Shown here in pieces: positions 60,831-64,000 of a stretch of 64,000 nt of DNA (its first letter is position 1; each line of letters opens with the position of its first letter). This DNA comes from Halichondria panicea (taxonomy: Eukaryota > Porifera > Demospongiae > Suberitida > Halichondriidae), in assembly GCF_963675165.1 (NCBI RefSeq), contig NC_087392.1, positions 5,587,442 through 5,651,441 of the forward strand, written 5' to 3'. The notes below the pieces were generated by a model. The model was not told the origin of the DNA and ran no database searches. It saw nothing but the letters and a program-made list of their open reading frames with translations. The translations under genes and the position numbers were made by a program.

Positions 60831-63800
60831 ATGAGAAGCAGTAGTCGAACCACTAACATAGTTACGGCCGTGTTGCTATCCTTCATTGTGTGCATCAACT
60901 CTCAACAAATAGTTGATCTCGTAGAAAACACCGTTATCGTTGGCGATCTCATCATTGATTTGAACTTATCCGAAAATGTGTTTGCAGCCCTCAATGGAAA
61001 TGAAGCGGCAGTATTAGAGGAGTATTTTGAGTTCCGTACCGGTAGAATATCGGCTAAGAAGAACATTGATCGTGAAGATATTGCTAGACGTATCAGAACT
61101 GGAGTAGGAAACACATTTCAACCAGTGACACTCACCATCACGTATGTGTCTGGTGCAAGTGCTGTTGGTCTCAATCTCAACATTCTTGACCAAAACGACA
61201 ATCCTCCAGTATTTCCAACTGACTCTGTAGTAGTGGAGATTGCGGAAGCCAATGCAGAGGCCGATGTCACGCTCACCCAGGGGATTGACCCAGATGAGGG
61301 ATCTAATAGTATACGAAACTACAGCCTGATTGATGATTTAGATGGCTTGTTCACTGTGTCTGTTCGGATCAATGAAGTAACACAAGCCATTAGTGAAGTA
61401 AGACTAGGAGTTACACGCCCATTGGATAGAGAAACTGTTTCGCAATACTCACTTCAGTTGCAAGCCATTGAAGGCTCTGAGAACCCACGAACAGCTGTAC
61501 GGACACTCAACGTTACCGTTAGTGACGTGTGTGACAAGTCCCCTACTTTCCCCACTACTAGATACTTCCCACCCAGCCTCCCTGAGGACAGTCCAGTGAA
61601 CACAGTCATCTTCAACAACATCACTGCCTTTGACGAAGATCTACTTGATCGTACCCTGGCCTACACAATATACGAGGTTTGCCGCAGACGAGAAGAGCTG
61701 AACCCTTGTGAGATATTACCAGAGCATCCCTTTGTGCTCGACTCTGAAGAAGGGACACTCATTCTCAGTGATGAACTGGACAGAGAGGAGTATGCAGTGT
61801 ACGAAGTGAGTGTACACGCTACTGATAGATGTAATATGATGAACAGTGCGACTGTCGTGGTGACGGTTGAAGATGTGAATGATAATGCGCCGATAATCGT
61901 GTTTTTTGGGGATAGAACAATCCTAGAGTCAAGTGTCAGCAATACAGTCGGATTTTTCACTATTGACGACCGTGATAGTGGAGCCAATGGTAACACGTCA
62001 CACCAGCTGTACGAGCAGATCAACGGAGTATTGGTACCTTCAGCCACGTTTCAGTTGGTGGCTGGCGACAATCACTTAGAGCTAAATCTCATCCGGAGAG
62101 TAGACAGAGAAGTACGCAGTGAATACCACATTGTTTTGCTCGCAAATGATTTCGGTGATCCACAACTCACGTCAAGAAGCGAGGTACTACTCACAGTGGA
62201 GGACTTGAACGATAATTCTCCGATAATCAACCGAAACAACTTACAGAATGTGTATGAGATTGACGAGGAGCCTAACATAAACACAGAGATTGTTAGTATT
62301 CAAGCCACTGATGCGGACGATGTTGCTACTGGCAACGGTAGAGTCACATACCACCTGCCCACCTCCTCCCAAGCCTACCCTCATCAGCACTTGTTTGAAA
62401 TTGAAACCGAAACTGGAAATCTGATTGTAGCTGGGAGATTGGATCGTGAAATGCAACAAGATATATCTGTACTGGTTGTAGCATCTGATAATCCCACAAA
62501 CAGCCGAGACACTGCACGCACTGACATGGTTACTATCAATATCACCCTCAGAGATGTGAATGATAACACGCCAGTCATTCATTTTCCACAAGGAGTATTC
62601 GAAGTCAGTGAAAATTTCTCAATCAATACCAAATTATTTACAGTTGACGCTACTGATATTGACACACTCAGGTACGCCACTCTCGTGTATGGCTTCATGG
62701 TAACCCCCGACGATAATCGATTTCAATTCTTCGAAGATTCTTTTAGTGTGTTTTTGGGTGCTGTTCCACTTGATTACGAAACCACACCCATGTACACCGT
62801 TGTGATCAGCGTAAGTGATGGAGAGTTGACAACTCAAGAGATGCTCAATATTTCAGTTACAAACACCAACGACGAGAACCCTATATTTGATCTAATGTCC
62901 CAAAACGTTGTGGTAAACATCAGAGAAGGAAATCAAATGGTCGGATATCATGTGACCACAATCAACGTCACAGATCCAGACGGTATGAACAACAATATAA
63001 GATTATCGATAGCTTCCGGAAATGAGAGAGGACACTTTGCAATTGACGAGATTTCGGGAGAAATTAGAACGACCAGATCACTTGACAAAGAAGAAGTTGC
63101 CAACTACACACTAGCTGTGCGTGCATTCGATGGTGTACTGTTCACCAACCAAGACGCGTTCGTTTCCATCAATGTTCTGGACATCAACGATAATGAACCA
63201 GTTTTTATCGGTGCTCCCTATCATTTCCAAGTCAACGAAGAGAACTCGATGGGCACTATTGTCAGGGGAAGTTTCCAGCAGGAAATAAAAGCAAACGATT
63301 TGGACACGGGGGAAAATGGTCGAATAACGTTCGATATTACCGGAGCAGAGCCAACTGTAGCTGGAGACTGGTTTTTGATAGATGAAATGTCTGGCAGAAT
63401 CACGACTAAAACGGTAATAGACAGAGAGAGCGATGATTTGGGAGAAAGCGGAACTGTTCAATTGATTGTACGCGCCAGTAATCCCAGCATCGAAGGTGCT
63501 AGTGTGCTGAGCAGTCTTGCTGACGTGACAATTACAATTAGAGATATTTCTGACCAGAGTCCCGTATTTGCTGAAGACTCCATCACCATCTCCTTGCCAG
63601 AAAATCTTGCGACAGGAACACGTTTCTTAACTGTACATGCGGTTGATCTCGATCTCGATCCTTACAATCAGACACGATATTCAATTATTGCTTTAAACCC
63701 CAGTCTGAGGATTACTGAACGCTTTGACATTGATGAAACCACGGGTGCTATCACACTGACTGGCACGCTGGATCATGAGACAAATCAAGAAGAGAGGTTC

Positions 63801-64000
63801 ATAGTGAGAGCTACAGACGGGTTTGTATCGATTAATTTCGATGAGCAAACAATCATAATTAATGTGACTGATGCACAAGATCCGTGTCTAAGACTGAAAG
63901 ATTTCAATCCAGCCATCAATTTGCCCGAGCATTCTCCACTCAACACTCTTATTCTGGCGTTTGAGGCCACAAATCTTGAAGGAAATACGGTTTCAACTGT
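60831..64000 (+). CDS. Large cadherin, 5' part (at least 1056 aa, continues past window)
   Basis: An open frame of at least 1056 codons with no intron up to the window end. The start MRSSSRTTNIVTAVLLSFIV gives a signal peptide. Cadherin repeats follow about every 105-115 residues. They end in DQNDNPP (about residue 120), DVCDKSP, DVNDNAP, DLNDNSP, DVNDNTP, NTNDENP, DINDNEP, DISDQSP and DAQDPC, with LDRE motifs (PLDRETVS, RLDREMQQ, RVDREVRS) in each. At least nine repeats are therefore present before the edge. The membrane segment and tail lie outside the window. Length already exceeds the ectodomain of cadherin 1 (25663-29217). Both share an intronless coding region and an acceptor just before the ATG, so they are probably distant paralogues of a protocadherin-like or Fat-like type. 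Confidence 0.93.
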   Translation, partial: MRSSSRTTNIVTAVLLSFIVCINSQQIVDLVENTVIVGDLIIDLNLSENVFAALNGNEAAVLEEYFEFRTGRISAKKNIDREDIARRIRTGVGNTFQPVTLTITYVSGASAVGLNLNILDQNDNPPVFPTDSVVVEIAEANAEADVTLTQGIDPDEGSNSIRNYSLIDDLDGLFTVSVRINEVTQAISEVRLGVTRPLDRETVSQYSLQLQAIEGSENPRTAVRTLNVTVSDVCDKSPTFPTTRYFPPSLPEDSPVNTVIFNNITAFDEDLLDRTLAYTIYEVCRRREELNPCEILPEHPFVLDSEEGTLILSDELDREEYAVYEVSVHATDRCNMMNSATVVVTVEDVNDNAPIIVFFGDRTILESSVSNTVGFFTIDDRDSGANGNTSHQLYEQINGVLVPSATFQLVAGDNHLELNLIRRVDREVRSEYHIVLLANDFGDPQLTSRSEVLLTVEDLNDNSPIINRNNLQNVYEIDEEPNINTEIVSIQATDADDVATGNGRVTYHLPTSSQAYPHQHLFEIETETGNLIVAGRLDREMQQDISVLVVASDNPTNSRDTARTDMVTINITLRDVNDNTPVIHFPQGVFEVSENFSINTKLFTVDATDIDTLRYATLVYGFMVTPDDNRFQFFEDSFSVFLGAVPLDYETTPMYTVVISVSDGELTTQEMLNISVTNTNDENPIFDLMSQNVVVNIREGNQMVGYHVTTINVTDPDGMNNNIRLSIASGNERGHFAIDEISGEIRTTRSLDKEEVANYTLAVRAFDGVLFTNQDAFVSINVLDINDNEPVFIGAPYHFQVNEENSMGTIVRGSFQQEIKANDLDTGENGRITFDITGAEPTVAGDWFLIDEMSGRITTKTVIDRESDDLGESGTVQLIVRASNPSIEGASVLSSLADVTITIRDISDQSPVFAEDSITISLPENLATGTRFLTVHAVDLDLDPYNQTRYSIIALNPSLRITERFDIDETTGAITLTGTLDHETNQEERFIVRATDGFVSINFDEQTIIINVTDAQDPCLRLKDFNPAINLPEHSPLNTLILAFEATNLEGNTVST

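Noticed and set aside
61661-63970. Minus-strand frames of 60-128 codons near the right edge
   Set aside because: They are antisense shadows of the open cadherin frame that runs from 60831 past the window end.

Overview
The window is eukaryotic and almost certainly from an early-branching animal, most likely a demosponge. Genes have many short exons with GT-AG introns. One large single-exon gene encodes an NLR of the Death-like/NACHT/LRR type known to be abundant in sponges. Two very large cadherins have intronless coding regions. Introns and spacers are full of (CA)n/(GT)n microsatellites and minisatellites. No bacterial or viral gene organisation is seen. The species call is an inference.

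Layout. 1-3478: a partial, slightly older copy of the 3' two thirds of FIP1L1 (minus strand). 4438-6700 and 12067-12535: scattered exons of a SMARCAD1-like SNF2 ATPase and of a second, unrecognised gene, in an order that cannot make one protein. Between them, on the opposite strand, lies the intact NLR gene (6835-11559). 13186-19300: a complete 17-exon FIP1L1 (mRNA 3'-end processing), head to head with TXNDC15 (19523-20727). TXNDC15 is followed 271 bp later by an 8-exon NAXD (NAD(P)H-hydrate repair, 20999-23932). 24338-25136: a 4-exon gene of unknown function. 25663-29217: an intronless transmembrane cadherin. 32563-38465: a CKAP2-family spindle/centrosome gene interrupted by very large satellites. 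42059-57936: a 24-exon CEP164 (ciliary basal body) with an intronless alpha-fucosyltransferase (GT10) gene nested in intron 6. 60831 to the window end: a second, larger cadherin that runs off the window.

Exon models for FIP1L1, TXNDC15, NAXD, the 172-aa gene and CEP164 were built by hand. Every exon junction keeps the reading frame, and total lengths come out as whole codons, which strongly supports them. The genes are not an operon-like system. Two of them (CEP164, TXNDC15) belong to cilium biology and one (CKAP2-like) to mitotic microtubules, but shared regulation is not shown.

The features that stand out are structural. A dated segmental duplication carries a later MITE insertion. A SMARCAD1-like locus is broken around an NLR gene. 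A glycosyltransferase gene is nested in an intron. Many 3' splice sites sit at the end of CA repeats. Several intronic minisatellites have units that contain splice-site-like sequences, including four tandem copies of one 5' splice site. I did not find a clearly new multi-gene system.
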